DNA of 64,000 nucleotides from J054 sp965223095 (GCA_965223095.1 OZ244979.1:2790001-2854000); one strand, 5' to 3'. Shown: positions 1 to 7,022, counted from the stretch's first letter. Translations and numbers: made by a program. Notes: generated from the sequence alone by a model not told the origin.

Positions 1-170
1 ATCTTCACCAGCGTGCGGGCACGGTTACAAAATACAAACAGTGAGGCATTGAACGGGTCGAGTTCCATCTCGCCCTCGACAATCGCCACCAGACCGTTGA
101 TGGCCTTGCGCATATCCACCGGATGGCGATACAGATAGATCGCCCCCGCATCCGCATCGGGTCGGATCAC
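1..170 (-). CDS. tnpB: IS66 accessory protein TnpB, N-terminal part
   Basis: IS66-family TnpB accessory protein, needed with TnpA and TnpC for transposition. Only the first ~56 residues are in the window. They carry the family hallmark IYLYRHPVDMRKAINGL and the stretch ending FVFCNRARTLVK. I place the start at a GTG (168-170) that overlaps the tnpA stop in a GTGA arrangement, implying translational coupling. The gene continues past position 1. Confidence 0.85.
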   Translation of the reverse strand, partial: MIRPDADAGAIYLYRHPVDMRKAINGLVAIVEGEMELDPFNASLFVFCNRARTLVK

Positions 171-502
171 GACAGCTGATTGGCCGCGGACAGAATGTCA
201 CCCAGCGACTTCGCATCCACATCACCATCGAACTGCAACCGTACGCCATTGGGCAGCAGTAAACTCATGCTCGTGCGTATCGATGACGTCGGCGCCGCGA
301 TCGGCACGAATGCCGGCTGGCTTTTCTTGTCAGACAACAATCCGCGACGGGCCAGCAGCGTCTTCCACTGATACAGATCTTTCACCTTCAAGCCTTCCAC
401 CCTGGCATACTCAACCAGCGTGCCGTTGAATCCGTCTGCTGCCAGAATGTGATCCAGCCAGTATTGCTGCCGTTCAGTGATCGGTTCGTGGGACCTGATC
501 AT
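167..502 (-). CDS. tnpA: IS66 accessory protein TnpA
   Basis: A 111-residue protein of the IS66 TnpA type. The N-terminal half (residues ~8-55) has the helix-turn-helix-like pattern of this family, with YWLDHILAADGF and LKVKDLYQWK. A short beta-rich tail includes LLLPNGVRLQF, which is typical of IS66 TnpA C-termini. It sits just inside the terminal repeat at 561-584 and overlaps tnpB by 4 nt. The length is normal and no frameshift is visible, so the gene looks intact. The precise biochemical role of TnpA in IS66 is not established. Confidence 0.85.
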   Translation of the reverse strand: MIRSHEPITERQQYWLDHILAADGFNGTLVEYARVEGLKVKDLYQWKTLLARRGLLSDKKSQPAFVPIAAPTSSIRTSMSLLLPNGVRLQFDGDVDAKSLGDILSAANQLS

Positions 503-569
503 TTAATTGCCTCCGCCAAAAACATCACCGAAGCATGACCGAGAAAAACTTAGCTGGGAAGAGCGCCCT

Positions 570-854
570 TTACGGAGCGCTTACACTCAACCCCTTTGCA
601 CGACCAGCTGTTCTCTCCCGCAGCGAACTCGTAGGGAAACGCAAATTGAAACGACAGGTCCGAAACGCAGTACCATTGCTGTCGCGATCGTATTCGGGCA
701 CCTTGCGACCGGAACAGGCGGCAGTTTGCCGCTGCAAGGAAGGGGTAACTAAACGGCGTACCAGGTCATCGGCGGCTTTGGGATTGTGCTCGGCGATGTC
801 AGCGTGGACCTTCCTCAGCCGTGCCTTGGCACGGCCGGTCCAGACGACCTTCAC
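570..854 (-). pseudogene. ParE/RelE-type toxin, C-terminus lost
   Basis: The first ~59 residues match a ParE-family toxin: start KVVWTGRAKARLRKV, then NPKAADDLVRRLV and GRKVPEYDRDS, where intact relatives continue with a REVLEG..RIIY-type strand. After DRDS (about 678) the family similarity stops. The frame runs through unrelated sequence into the IS66 terminal repeat, so the catalytic C-terminal strand is missing. The GTG start (852-854) overlaps the upstream antitoxin stop by 4 nt (GTGA). I infer a toxin inactivated by rearrangement, with IS66 inserted later or at the same time next to it. Confidence 0.65.
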
Positions 855-1036
855 TCAGCCAGCCCGAACTCGCGCAGCACATCCTCAGCAGGCGTTACAC
901 GATCGGCAGCACTATCGGCCAGGCCAGCCTCGATCTCCTTGCACACTACCGCCCGGTAAATAAGCTCGTCCCAACCGGCCGTCTCGGGCAGGTGGTCGAT
1001 CAGCTTATGTGCCTGGTCTTTGAATGCGATAGCCAT
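851..1036 (-). CDS. Antitoxin of a ParDE-like module
   Basis: A 61-residue protein starting MAIAFKDQAHKLI, followed by DHLPETAGWDELIYRAVV. This DHLPE..W(D/E)(D/E)L(I/M)Y pattern is common in small antitoxins paired with ParE-family toxins. I take the second ATG (1034-1036) as the start; three more codons are possible upstream. It overlaps the broken ParE gene by 4 nt. Because the toxin is truncated, this is probably a solitary antitoxin. The family is inferred from pattern and context only. Confidence 0.6.
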   Translation of the reverse strand: MAIAFKDQAHKLIDHLPETAGWDELIYRAVVCKEIEAGLADSAADRVTPAEDVLREFGLAE

Positions 1037-1057
1037 GGGTCTCATTCTACTGACCTC

Positions 1058-1561
1058 TTACATGAGCAACTTCTGAAGTTCTGAGCATTCAAATAGCGAA
1101 GGAGGTTCATTAACCCTACCTCCCTCATAGATAACCGAAGAAAGATCAATCAAAATGCTCCGGTCTAGTTTCTCAGAATTTAATAACTCATTCACGAATA
1201 CCCAATTTATACCAACAAAAGAATATCCGATAAATTCAGACCTTATCTGAAAATTCAGCCTGTCAAACCTATCCGGCTTGCGCGTTATGCTTGGGAGATT
1301 GGCCGAAAATATACTTTCAGCTTCATCTTTAACGGCAATTGTAAAAACTACTCTTATATCGTCATCAGGCTTCGGCAAACAAATAGATACACGCCACTCA
1401 TTTTCAGTATGCCCCGAGGAATATGACCATAAATAAATGTTTTCTTGTTTTAGTTCCTCATTATTCCTTAAAAGCGTTGAACTCTTAGTTGTTGAGAGCG
1501 ACTGCGTGCACGCACAAAGCGGCAGTAGCACGACATACCATGACCAATAAAAAATCCTCAT
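1058..1561 (-). CDS. Putative immunity lipoprotein for tip E
   Basis: A 167-residue exported protein. The N-terminus YWSWYVVLLPLCAC is a short lipoprotein signal peptide with lipobox LCAC (C17), so the mature protein should be membrane anchored. I recognise no family in the rest, which looks beta-rich and soluble. It starts 19 nt after the stop of the HELGH tip at 1580, on the same strand, in the position occupied by immunity genes in every other cassette of this locus. I infer that it neutralises that tip in the periplasm. No homology is claimed. Confidence 0.6.
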   Translation of the reverse strand: MRIFYWSWYVVLLPLCACTQSLSTTKSSTLLRNNEELKQENIYLWSYSSGHTENEWRVSICLPKPDDDIRVVFTIAVKDEAESIFSANLPSITRKPDRFDRLNFQIRSEFIGYSFVGINWVFVNELLNSEKLDRSILIDLSSVIYEGGRVNEPPSLFECSELQKLLM

Positions 1562-1579
1562 CGCGATTATTTTCCCGTG

Positions 1580-2140
1580 CTAGCACCTGCCAGATACCGC
1601 ACAATACTTATCAACAAGACCTTTCCCATAATTGTTCGCGCGTTGCTCAGAATGCAGAGATCGATGCCTATGTCCTAGCTCATGACCAACAATAAACAGT
1701 CCTGATTGAAACTTTGAATAATTTACAATCTCGACACCCAAATGCGACGTAGTTCCAAGAGTAATTGTACTAATTGTCGTCGAAAACGCATTTCGGTAAA
1801 TCACAATTTTATCAGTTTCCGAAAAATATGTACCTCCGACAAAATCAGCCCCATATTTCCTTCTCGCTCGATCCGCTAGAAAAAAGCTGTCGGTTGACTT
1901 CTGTGATCCGTCAGGGTATACCACACGAAAATTCTCATCGAATTCGAATCCTGATATATCCTCTCCCACTTCTTCGGCCGCGGCCAATGCTTTGTCGAAA
2001 GCGGACCTAGCATCTTCCACACTAATATCTTCAACTACCCCTTCAGAGGTGAAATTTCTATTGCCTCTAGCTTGGGAGCCTGCCGTCGAGACGGCATAGT
2101 TAAACGCCGCAAATGCCGCCCCATTTGCAAAATTTCCGGT
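1580..2140 (-). CDS. Orphan Rhs C-terminal tip E, HELGH metallopeptidase-like
   Basis: An open frame of 186 codons without an ATG. It follows a TAA (2141-2143) and begins TGNFANGAAFAAFNYAVSTA, the end of the Rhs core seen in the full-length protein. After about 60 residues comes a tip with GHELGH (HExxH at 1670-1684) and then SLHSEQRANNYG, where the Glu could be the third zinc ligand. HExxH is the zinc-peptidase catalytic signature. With no start codon or ribosome site at the junction, this is probably a silent donor cassette that is expressed only after recombination onto the rhs gene. A GTG at about 2018-2020 is an unlikely internal start. Confidence 0.7.
   Translation of the reverse strand, partial: TGNFANGAAFAAFNYAVSTAGSQARGNRNFTSEGVVEDISVEDARSAFDKALAAAEEVGEDISGFEFDENFRVVYPDGSQKSTDSFFLADRARRKYGADFVGGTYFSETDKIVIYRNAFSTTISTITLGTTSHLGVEIVNYSKFQSGLFIVGHELGHRHRSLHSEQRANNYGKGLVDKYCAVSGRC
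2119..2131 (-). repeat. Rhs core-tip junction motif, cassette E
   Basis: The sequence ccccatttgcaaa, encoding FANG on the minus strand. It marks where sequence shared with the rhs core begins in orphan tip E. The base upstream differs (aaaattt rather than aaactt), so the shared block starts essentially at the motif. Confidence 0.85.
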
Positions 2141-2629
2141 TTAGTTTTTTGGCGCGTAGACGGCCCGCCCGGTAAGGAAAAAGAACTCTTCCTCATCACC
2201 AAACTGGTCGCAGAAATATGCGCGAGCGGTATAATTGATTCGATAGCTCTCGTCCGGATCTATCCCATATTCGTCAGAAAGAAGTATCGAGGATATTGCA
2301 GTTGCGCCGCTAGGGAGCAGACGAACCAATACGGCATGTCTTGAAGGACTCAAAACACTTGGCTCAATCTTCAAGTAAGGCGCTACCTGACCAGTCGAGG
2401 CATTCTCAACTTTGAATGCGCTCTCCTGAAGCGCCCCTTCAAAGGGAAAAACAGCATTTCTGATGCATATAGGCCGTCCCAACTTGTCGTCATTATTGAA
2501 GGCCATCTCAATACAGACGCCATCAGCACAGTTAGCAACAGTCAACTTGACGTCTTTTTCAACGAACCCATTAGCAACAACGGTTTGCCAAATCAAGATC
2601 AACGGGGCTGCGAGTCTAATTCCCTTCAC
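2141..2629 (-). CDS. Exported beta-sandwich-like protein, orphan immunity candidate
   Basis: About 162 residues if started at a GTG (2627-2629) that opens a clear signal peptide, GIRLAAPLILIWQTVVA. The frame is open upstream to 2710. The mature part has CADGVC and a pattern, ending with SYRINYTARAYFC, that resembles the N-terminal domain preceding M35-type peptidase domains. That resemblance is a pattern judgement and weak. The gene lies between the immunity gene of cassette D and tip E, with no tip of its own, so it may be the immunity gene of a lost cassette. Its stop is in frame with and directly abuts tip E. Confidence 0.45.
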   Translation of the reverse strand: MKGIRLAAPLILIWQTVVANGFVEKDVKLTVANCADGVCIEMAFNNDDKLGRPICIRNAVFPFEGALQESAFKVENASTGQVAPYLKIEPSVLSPSRHAVLVRLLPSGATAISSILLSDEYGIDPDESYRINYTARAYFCDQFGDEEEFFFLTGRAVYAPKN

Positions 2630-2814
2630 TGCAAAAACCTCTAGCAGTTGCTGTAGCCTGAAAAAGCGGCGCACGAGTAGTTTGATGGGTTTTGACTCGC
2701 GCCTGCCCACCCCGCGGAATCCGAAAATTTCCTACTGGCTGACGAGCCATACACTACGCTTCCCTGGAATCTCTGGTGGTCATAGCCAGCCAAATGCGGT
2801 GGATGTTCTTGTGC

Positions 2815-3183
2815 TTACGTTAGTTCGCCTACGCGCAAAACCTTAAATGTTTCGCAGTCAACTTCCACAGCTAGCTCACCATCAAAAATTCCGGCGTTGT
2901 AGTCTGTTCGGGATTTAGGTAAGAGCGCAATCCAGCACGTTTCTTCGTCCTTATAAACCTTAGATCCAACTAAGTGAATTTTCGAAATCTCGTACACAAT
3001 TGTGTCAGTAGAAAACTGCCGAATTACGCCTTGTAGGTTTACAATCAACGTGTCTTTCTGCCGCTCATTGATCGACTGAAAGTCGGCCCTTGAAGACATA
3101 GAGCAGCCTGCGAGCATCACCGCTGCCACGAGCCCAGTAAAGAAAAATTGGTTTTTGTCACTTAGTCTGTTCAAAAAAATCAC
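2815..3183 (-). CDS. Putative immunity lipoprotein for tip D
   Basis: A 122-residue lipoprotein. GTG start, hydrophobic FFFTGLVAAVMLAGC with lipobox LAGC, then ~95 residues with no family I recognise (TDTIVYEISKIHLVG..., one later pair of cysteines). The start codon directly follows the TAG of tip D with no gap, so the two would be translated together if tip D were expressed. Position and export signal suggest an immunity protein that acts at the outer leaflet of the inner membrane or in the periplasm. Confidence 0.6.
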   Translation of the reverse strand: MIFLNRLSDKNQFFFTGLVAAVMLAGCSMSSRADFQSINERQKDTLIVNLQGVIRQFSTDTIVYEISKIHLVGSKVYKDEETCWIALLPKSRTDYNAGIFDGELAVEVDCETFKVLRVGELT

Positions 3184-3786
3184 CTATTGTGCAGGCGCTC
3201 CACGGAAAATGGTTGATCGATTTTGGCTATGCCAGATAACCTGGGAACTACCTCCGTCCCGCAAGCTTAGCAATATATCGCGTAAGGACGGTGGGCTTCC
3301 GGTCACGTGAGGATGCCAGTCGAATACGTGCCGCACTCCGTTAAAAGGGTATGGTTTTGGAATACTGTCGATCCGTCTGTTGGCAGTACCTACGCCGACC
3401 CTATCCAGAACGTACGGTCCGTCAGGGCCCCATTGACTCACTCGCAGAGCGGTGGTTTCGCATTTGCAGGCCTTTGAAGCGGCCCACACGCTTCGAGCCT
3501 CCGCCTGGAATACACTATCAGACAGTATCGCCTTGATCTCAGCTTCGGCTTTCGGGGATACATCTTGCTGTGATACTCTGGCATGCTTAAATGACTCAGT
3601 ACGCTGCTCTGCAGTCTGTGACTTGTTGCCATCAGGATCTAATGTGTAGAACTCGCTGCCCTCGATATGTTCGGCCAGGCTGTCATCGCTAATTTGCCTC
3701 GGGCTGCCATGTGATGAAGAAATCGTGATCACAGCATAACTAAACGCCGCAAACGCGGCCCCATTTGCAAACTTCCCCCCGCGAAC
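3184..3786 (-). CDS. Orphan Rhs C-terminal tip D, JAMM-like motif
   Basis: A start-less frame of 200 codons after a TGA (3787-3789). It opens VRGGKFANGAAFAAFSYAV, so four residues more of the Rhs core (RGGK) are retained than in some other cassettes. The C-terminal part contains DWHPHVTGSPPSLRDILL (HPH at 3307-3315). This resembles the H-x-H...S-x-x-D of JAB/JAMM metalloproteases and the DUF4329-type Rhs tips, although the spacing is one residue short of the usual seven. I propose a divergent JAMM-like metal-dependent toxin; another fold is possible. No start codon, so probably a stored cassette. Confidence 0.55.
   Translation of the reverse strand, partial: VRGGKFANGAAFAAFSYAVITISSSHGSPRQISDDSLAEHIEGSEFYTLDPDGNKSQTAEQRTESFKHARVSQQDVSPKAEAEIKAILSDSVFQAEARSVWAASKACKCETTALRVSQWGPDGPYVLDRVGVGTANRRIDSIPKPYPFNGVRHVFDWHPHVTGSPPSLRDILLSLRDGGSSQVIWHSQNRSTIFRGAPAQ
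3759..3771 (-). repeat. Rhs core-tip junction motif, cassette D
   Basis: ccccatttgcaaa with the adjoining acttcccccc encoding GGKFANG, so the match to the main rhs core extends a few codons beyond the 13-bp motif. Confidence 0.85.
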
Positions 3787-3802
3787 TCAATCATTCGATC
3801 GG

Positions 3803-4285
3803 CTACTGGGAAACTGATAATCGCTCCAGAGCGTCCAACCATTGATTCGGTGATCTTTCGCATCCGCTATCATCATCGGTTGCCTTGCGCTCTATGCTTA
3901 GATAGCTGCACGAAAACATGATTAACCCTGCATCGTCGGTGTCGGTAGCCAAGACAATGTAACGCTGTCCAACGGTGAGCGGGCTTGCTGAAAATCTTCC
4001 CGTAATCGCCTCTTCTCCTTTGACAACCGTGGGATTTTCAAGAATAGCGGTTACCGAGTCTTCCAGTGCACCTTTCCAAGTTTTTTCAATCTGGAATTCG
4101 GAAACGATATCACCACTCACGTCCATTGAACTAAGCACAAGTCCTAGAAATACGGCATTGGACTCTCTGTACTCTGATTCAATATCGAATGAAAAACATC
4201 CTTGCGCGAACGCTGTCAAAAAAAAACTATTCAATAGGAAAATAAGCATACTTCGTAGAAGAATGATCTGACCTATGCTTAGCAT
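3803..4285 (-). CDS. TIMP-like exported inhibitor, immunity for tip C
   Basis: 160 residues if started at the ATG at 4283-4285, which overlaps the tip C stop codon. A signal peptide (IGQIILLRSMLIFLLNSFFL, ending TAFAQG) precedes a mature protein starting at or near GCFSFDIESEYRESNAVFLG. It continues with VSEFQIEKTWKG, GQRYIVLATD and FSCSYLS. The order 'C near the mature N-terminus, S..VFLG.V, F.(V/I)E..WKG, G..Y.V.A, SC' is the hallmark of the TIMP-like OB fold (tissue inhibitors of metalloproteinases). TIMPs use the N-terminal cysteine to chelate the peptidase zinc. Given the cassette position, I infer it inhibits the metallopeptidase-like tip upstream. Homology is judged by eye. Confidence 0.6.
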   Translation of the reverse strand: MLSIGQIILLRSMLIFLLNSFFLTAFAQGCFSFDIESEYRESNAVFLGLVLSSMDVSGDIVSEFQIEKTWKGALEDSVTAILENPTVVKGEEAITGRFSASPLTVGQRYIVLATDTDDAGLIMFSCSYLSIERKATDDDSGCERSPNQWLDALERLSVSQ

Positions 4286-4806
4286 GATAACCTCGACTTT
4301 CCAGCAGCTTCGTATCCCCAACAGGTTCTGGACTGTCTATAATCCCTGGTTGTCTTAAAATGGAGCATCACCCTCGTGGCCGCACCAAATTCTGCTTGGG
4401 CTCTAATCGAATTTGACATACCCTTGTAAATTAGCCCTCTCGACCATTGCTTATAGTGCACCAATTCTTCAGCAAGCGTTTGGGTAAAGCGAGTCGAACC
4501 AATAGTTAGACGATCACTTAGATACACCGTTCCCGACTCCACTCCCAATGCACCATAATTGCCTTTCAAGGCCCGTTTGCCCGCAAGCTCGAAATTGATA
4601 TCGTCTACACTCACGTTCAATTTCATTTTGTCGTTTATTCGATTAGCCTCTTCGCGCACCTGCTGCAACTTTAGCTCAGTGTCGGTAGGCTCAACATCCT
4701 CACCAGTCGTATTCTTAGCTGTAACGGTATCCTCGTTTCCGAACGCCTTGGCACCCGTCGACACCGCATAGGAAAACGCCCCGTAGGCGGCCCCATTTGC
4801 AAACTT
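4279..4806 (-). CDS. Orphan Rhs C-terminal tip C, EELVH zincin-like
   Basis: A start-less frame of 175 codons from the junction KFANGAAYGAFSYAVSTGA. It has a charged linker, then LSDRLTIGSTRFTQTLAEEL and VHYKQW, with QAEFGAATRVM about 25 residues on. The layout is that of a small zincin (helix with HExxH, then a downstream Glu), but the first histidine position is Glu (EELVH at 4456-4470). It may be a variant active site, a degenerate toxin or a different family. The frame is open upstream into the neighbouring immunity gene but contains no ATG. Its stop overlaps the TIMP-like gene start by 7 nt. Confidence 0.6.
   Translation of the reverse strand, partial: KFANGAAYGAFSYAVSTGAKAFGNEDTVTAKNTTGEDVEPTDTELKLQQVREEANRINDKMKLNVSVDDINFELAGKRALKGNYGALGVESGTVYLSDRLTIGSTRFTQTLAEELVHYKQWSRGLIYKGMSNSIRAQAEFGAATRVMLHFKTTRDYRQSRTCWGYEAAGKSRLSC
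4791..4803 (-). repeat. Rhs core-tip junction motif, cassette C
   Basis: ccccatttgcaaa with upstream acttgcc (GKF). The motif begins only six bases before the stop of the preceding immunity gene, so cassettes B and C abut almost without spacer. Confidence 0.85.
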
Positions 4807-4808
4807 GC

Positions 4809-5309
4809 CTAATTCGGATGGAACAACTGTAGCTCTTCCCGGCAGGCAGAAAGGTCATCATCACGGCAGCTTACTGGCAGCCAAAGTACATCCACGTCAA
4901 ATCCATCGGCATAGAAAGATAGGTCATTCTCTTCCAGAAATTCCTCTAGAACCGCAAAACGGTCTCGTCCGATATCGTAGACGGGTATTAGCTTCACATC
5001 CTTTGCCAAAACTGAATCTCCGCTCTTGTCGGTCACGATCGCTAGATACGGTGCTACAGAAGGTATCTTGCTAGAGACGCTTTCTATGCTTACCTGATTG
5101 CCACCGACACCAGAGATCACGTCGATGATCTCAAGCGTGAACGTGCTTCCTATACCGGCGGGAGGTTCTATTACACGCCCTACTAGGACTCTAGTCTGCG
5201 ACTTCAACTCCCCCCCGTGCGCTGCACGCGAAAACGATTCACAACCAACCAAGAGAAACATGGCAGCTATCAACTGAAGTAAACAGGCGCTCTTCAAAGT
5301 ACCGTCCAT
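4809..5309 (-). CDS. Putative immunity lipoprotein for tip B
   Basis: 166 residues. SACLLQLIAAMFLLVGC is a lipoprotein signal with lipobox LVGC (C23). The mature part includes VLVGRVIEPPAG, FTLEIIDVISG and VSIESVS, a strand order reminiscent of the OB-fold inhibitor next door but without its cysteine signature, so I only note the similarity. It starts 3 nt after the stop of the HETTH tip. Context and lipid anchor suggest it protects against that tip in the periplasm. Confidence 0.6.
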   Translation of the reverse strand: MDGTLKSACLLQLIAAMFLLVGCESFSRAAHGGELKSQTRVLVGRVIEPPAGIGSTFTLEIIDVISGVGGNQVSIESVSSKIPSVAPYLAIVTDKSGDSVLAKDVKLIPVYDIGRDRFAVLEEFLEENDLSFYADGFDVDVLWLPVSCRDDDLSACREELQLFHPN

Positions 5310-5312
5310 CGC

Positions 5313-5885
5313 CTATCGATCTATCGAATGGATACGATGATCAACTCGAGGATGCTCACCGTATCTAGTCATGAAATCGTTCGTTCTATTGATGACTTCC
5401 ATCTCGGAGTGCCACAGCATTTGCCGGGGGCCATAGGACAGATGGGTTGTTTCATGAAAGAGAATACGCTTGAGTGAAAACGGTCTTTGTATTCCGGCGG
5501 CCGACGACACATCGATTACGGAATCGTAGGCATCAAGCGCGTCCCAGTACGCATCGCCTTGGAGTGCTTCAATAGCGTCGGGGTACGTTACTCTGGCGGT
5601 GTAGGCCTGTTGAGCCCAGCTCTTGGACACATAGACGACACCACCCTTTGCTCGGGTAGCGCCCGATGTCCAGCGGTACTCGATATCTGCTCCCCAGCTT
5701 TTCCGTGCTTGCTCCTCTACAGCTGCGAATGACTCGTCTGCGCGCAGCTCCGAAAGCGCCTGCTCCAGATCGCCTTGGGCTGGGTCGCCTCCGGTTGCTG
5801 GGGAATCGCCGTGCCCAGCGTATCTCGTGGCTCCAGACGCAACTGCATAACTAAACGCCGCAAAGGCGGCCCCATTTGCAAAAAC
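5313..5885 (-). CDS. Orphan Rhs C-terminal tip B, HETTH metallopeptidase-like
   Basis: A start-less frame of 190 codons beginning VFANGAAFAAFSYAVASGA. The tip holds ILFHETTHLSYG (HExxH at 5442-5456) and then WHSEMEVINRTNDFMTRYG, which resembles the HExxH...E..(A/V)..TN layout of small effector zincins such as the NleD/M91 group. The predicted activity is zinc-dependent proteolysis; the target is unknown. An internal ATG or GTG giving 105 residues (start near 5630) would still include the catalytic part but lacks an obvious Shine-Dalgarno sequence. It is followed after 3 nt by its immunity lipoprotein. Confidence 0.65.
   Translation of the reverse strand, partial: VFANGAAFAAFSYAVASGATRYAGHGDSPATGGDPAQGDLEQALSELRADESFAAVEEQARKSWGADIEYRWTSGATRAKGGVVYVSKSWAQQAYTARVTYPDAIEALQGDAYWDALDAYDSVIDVSSAAGIQRPFSLKRILFHETTHLSYGPRQMLWHSEMEVINRTNDFMTRYGEHPRVDHRIHSIDR
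5870..5882 (-). repeat. Rhs core-tip junction motif, cassette B
   Basis: ccccatttgcaaa preceded on the core side by unrelated aacacccg, so here identity with the rhs core starts at the motif itself. Confidence 0.85.
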
Positions 5886-5898
5886 ACCCGTGGACCGC

Positions 5899-6468
5899 CT
5901 AAGAAAGAAGCCGATCTAGGATCGTCCCTCTATGTGTATCGGGCAACCGAAGCAACAGCGCTTGTCGGAGCTCTTCGCTTTCCTGCTTCCACAATAGACT
6001 TAGAACATGGCTCTCTGCTTCGGAACTTGATTCAGTGTCGATGCTGACCGCAAATTCAGCGCCATTGAGTCCGATCTGAATCTCTGACACAAAAGCCCAG
6101 GGAATCTCGACCGTCCGACCTACAGTGCGTTCTAGAAACGCTCTCGTAGCTACGACGGAATGCTCGCCTAGACTTAGCCTCGCCAAGCCAAGGGAGTTTC
6201 CGTCCAACTTCAAATATCCCCCCAATGGATCTTCGGTACGCAATTCCTTTGAGATTCTTGGAAATCGGCTATGGAACTGATCCCAAAGTCGCTCTTCGGC
6301 ACTCGTCGGAAACAAACGAACGAAAACCAGGATTCCGACGATCAAGCCTACGTAGGCCGCAGGATTTCGCAGATCAGCAAACCCAAAGAAAATTGCGCCG
6401 ACTAGGAAAAGCCCCACAGCGCCAGCAATCGCGATAGATAGCCGATGAAGTTCTATTGGCTGGAACAA
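5899..6468 (-). CDS. Putative two-helix membrane immunity protein for tip A
   Basis: 189 residues. Two hydrophobic segments near the N-terminus (LSIAIAGAVGLFLVGAIFFG and YVGLIVGILVFVRLF) are followed by ~130 soluble residues containing VEIPWAFVSEIQIGLNG and a Leu-rich end. No family recognised. It begins 5 nt after tip A stops. A membrane-embedded immunity protein fits a toxin acting at or across the inner membrane, and it differs from the lipoproteins of the other cassettes. Confidence 0.55.
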   Translation of the reverse strand: MFQPIELHRLSIAIAGAVGLFLVGAIFFGFADLRNPAAYVGLIVGILVFVRLFPTSAEERLWDQFHSRFPRISKELRTEDPLGGYLKLDGNSLGLARLSLGEHSVVATRAFLERTVGRTVEIPWAFVSEIQIGLNGAEFAVSIDTESSSEAESHVLSLLWKQESEELRQALLLRLPDTHRGTILDRLLS

Positions 6469-6473
6469 GCTGC

Positions 6474-7022
6474 CTACTCCACACGGTTTATTCGTGTTGC
6501 GTCCTTAATGGCTTGCTCCCTAATCTCCTGCGTTATTTCAATATTTGTTTTTTGGGGCAAACCGTGCCGCGTTACTCCAGCCCCTTCACGGATAACGTCA
6601 TCGACGAATGGGTTCTTCGACATAATTCTCATGGCTCCGCCGACAATTATTCTGTCGCGTACCGGACCCGTTTGAGCAAAGCGGTACGCCGATCCTAAGC
6701 CACGATAGGCGCCGTATGCAATCCCGGCTCCACCCGACGCGTACCCTGCGTATGTAATTACGTCTGTCGCAAACTCTGCTGTTGAATCGATAATGTTGAC
6801 CAGCGGATCGTAGATATCCCTAACCCGGAACGTAACTGGATTAATCTCGTATAGCTGATTGTCAGCCATCACAGGCTGCCCGTTGCCGAACGTCATCGAC
6901 TCCGGATCAAATTCTAGTGACGCATCAATCTGTTCATCGAGCCAGCGATCCTCTGAGTATGACTCCGCCGTGCTGGATACTGCATAGGAGAACGCGGCAT
7001 AGGCGGCCCCATTTGCAAAGAT
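6474..7022 (-). CDS. Orphan Rhs C-terminal tip A, unrecognised toxin
   Basis: A start-less frame of 182 codons beginning IFANGAAYAAFSYAVSSTA. It contains an acidic segment, then YEINPVTFRVRDIYDPLVN and a Gly/Ala/Tyr-rich hydrophobic part (VITYAGYASGGAGIAYGAYRG), ending with a basic, charged tail. There is no HExxH and I recognise no nuclease or peptidase motif. The hydrophobic stretch could be membrane-active, which would agree with its membrane-type immunity partner. The frame continues upstream as SGCGYDATSSAP into the mobile element before a TGA at 7074-7076. Confidence 0.5.
   Translation of the reverse strand: MFANGAAYAAFSYAVSSTAESYSEDRWLDEQIDASLEFDPESMTFGNGQPVMADNQLYEINPVTFRVRDIYDPLVNIIDSTAEFATDVITYAGYASGGAGIAYGAYRGLGSAYRFAQTGPVRDRIIVGGAMRIMSKNPFVDDVIREGAGVTRHGLPQKTNIEITQEIREQAIKDATRINRVE
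7007..7019 (-). repeat. Junction motif, left breakpoint of repeat copy 1
   Basis: ccccatttgcaaa at the boundary between tip A and the recombinase element. It is followed by gatgggtgca, which is shared only with the 13104 copy. Confidence 0.9.

Larger units (their letters stand above)
1..584 (-). mobile_element. IS66-family insertion sequence, partial (5' end of element)
   Basis: The left edge of the window cuts an IS66-type element. Two minus-strand genes with the IS66 accessory order (TnpA then TnpB) are followed outward by a terminal inverted repeat at 561-584, which read on the minus strand begins GTAAGCGCTCC, the usual GTAAGCG start of IS66 ends. The outer end is therefore about position 584. 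The large TnpC transposase and the other end lie outside the window, so the expected 8-bp target duplication cannot be tested here. Confidence 0.85.
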
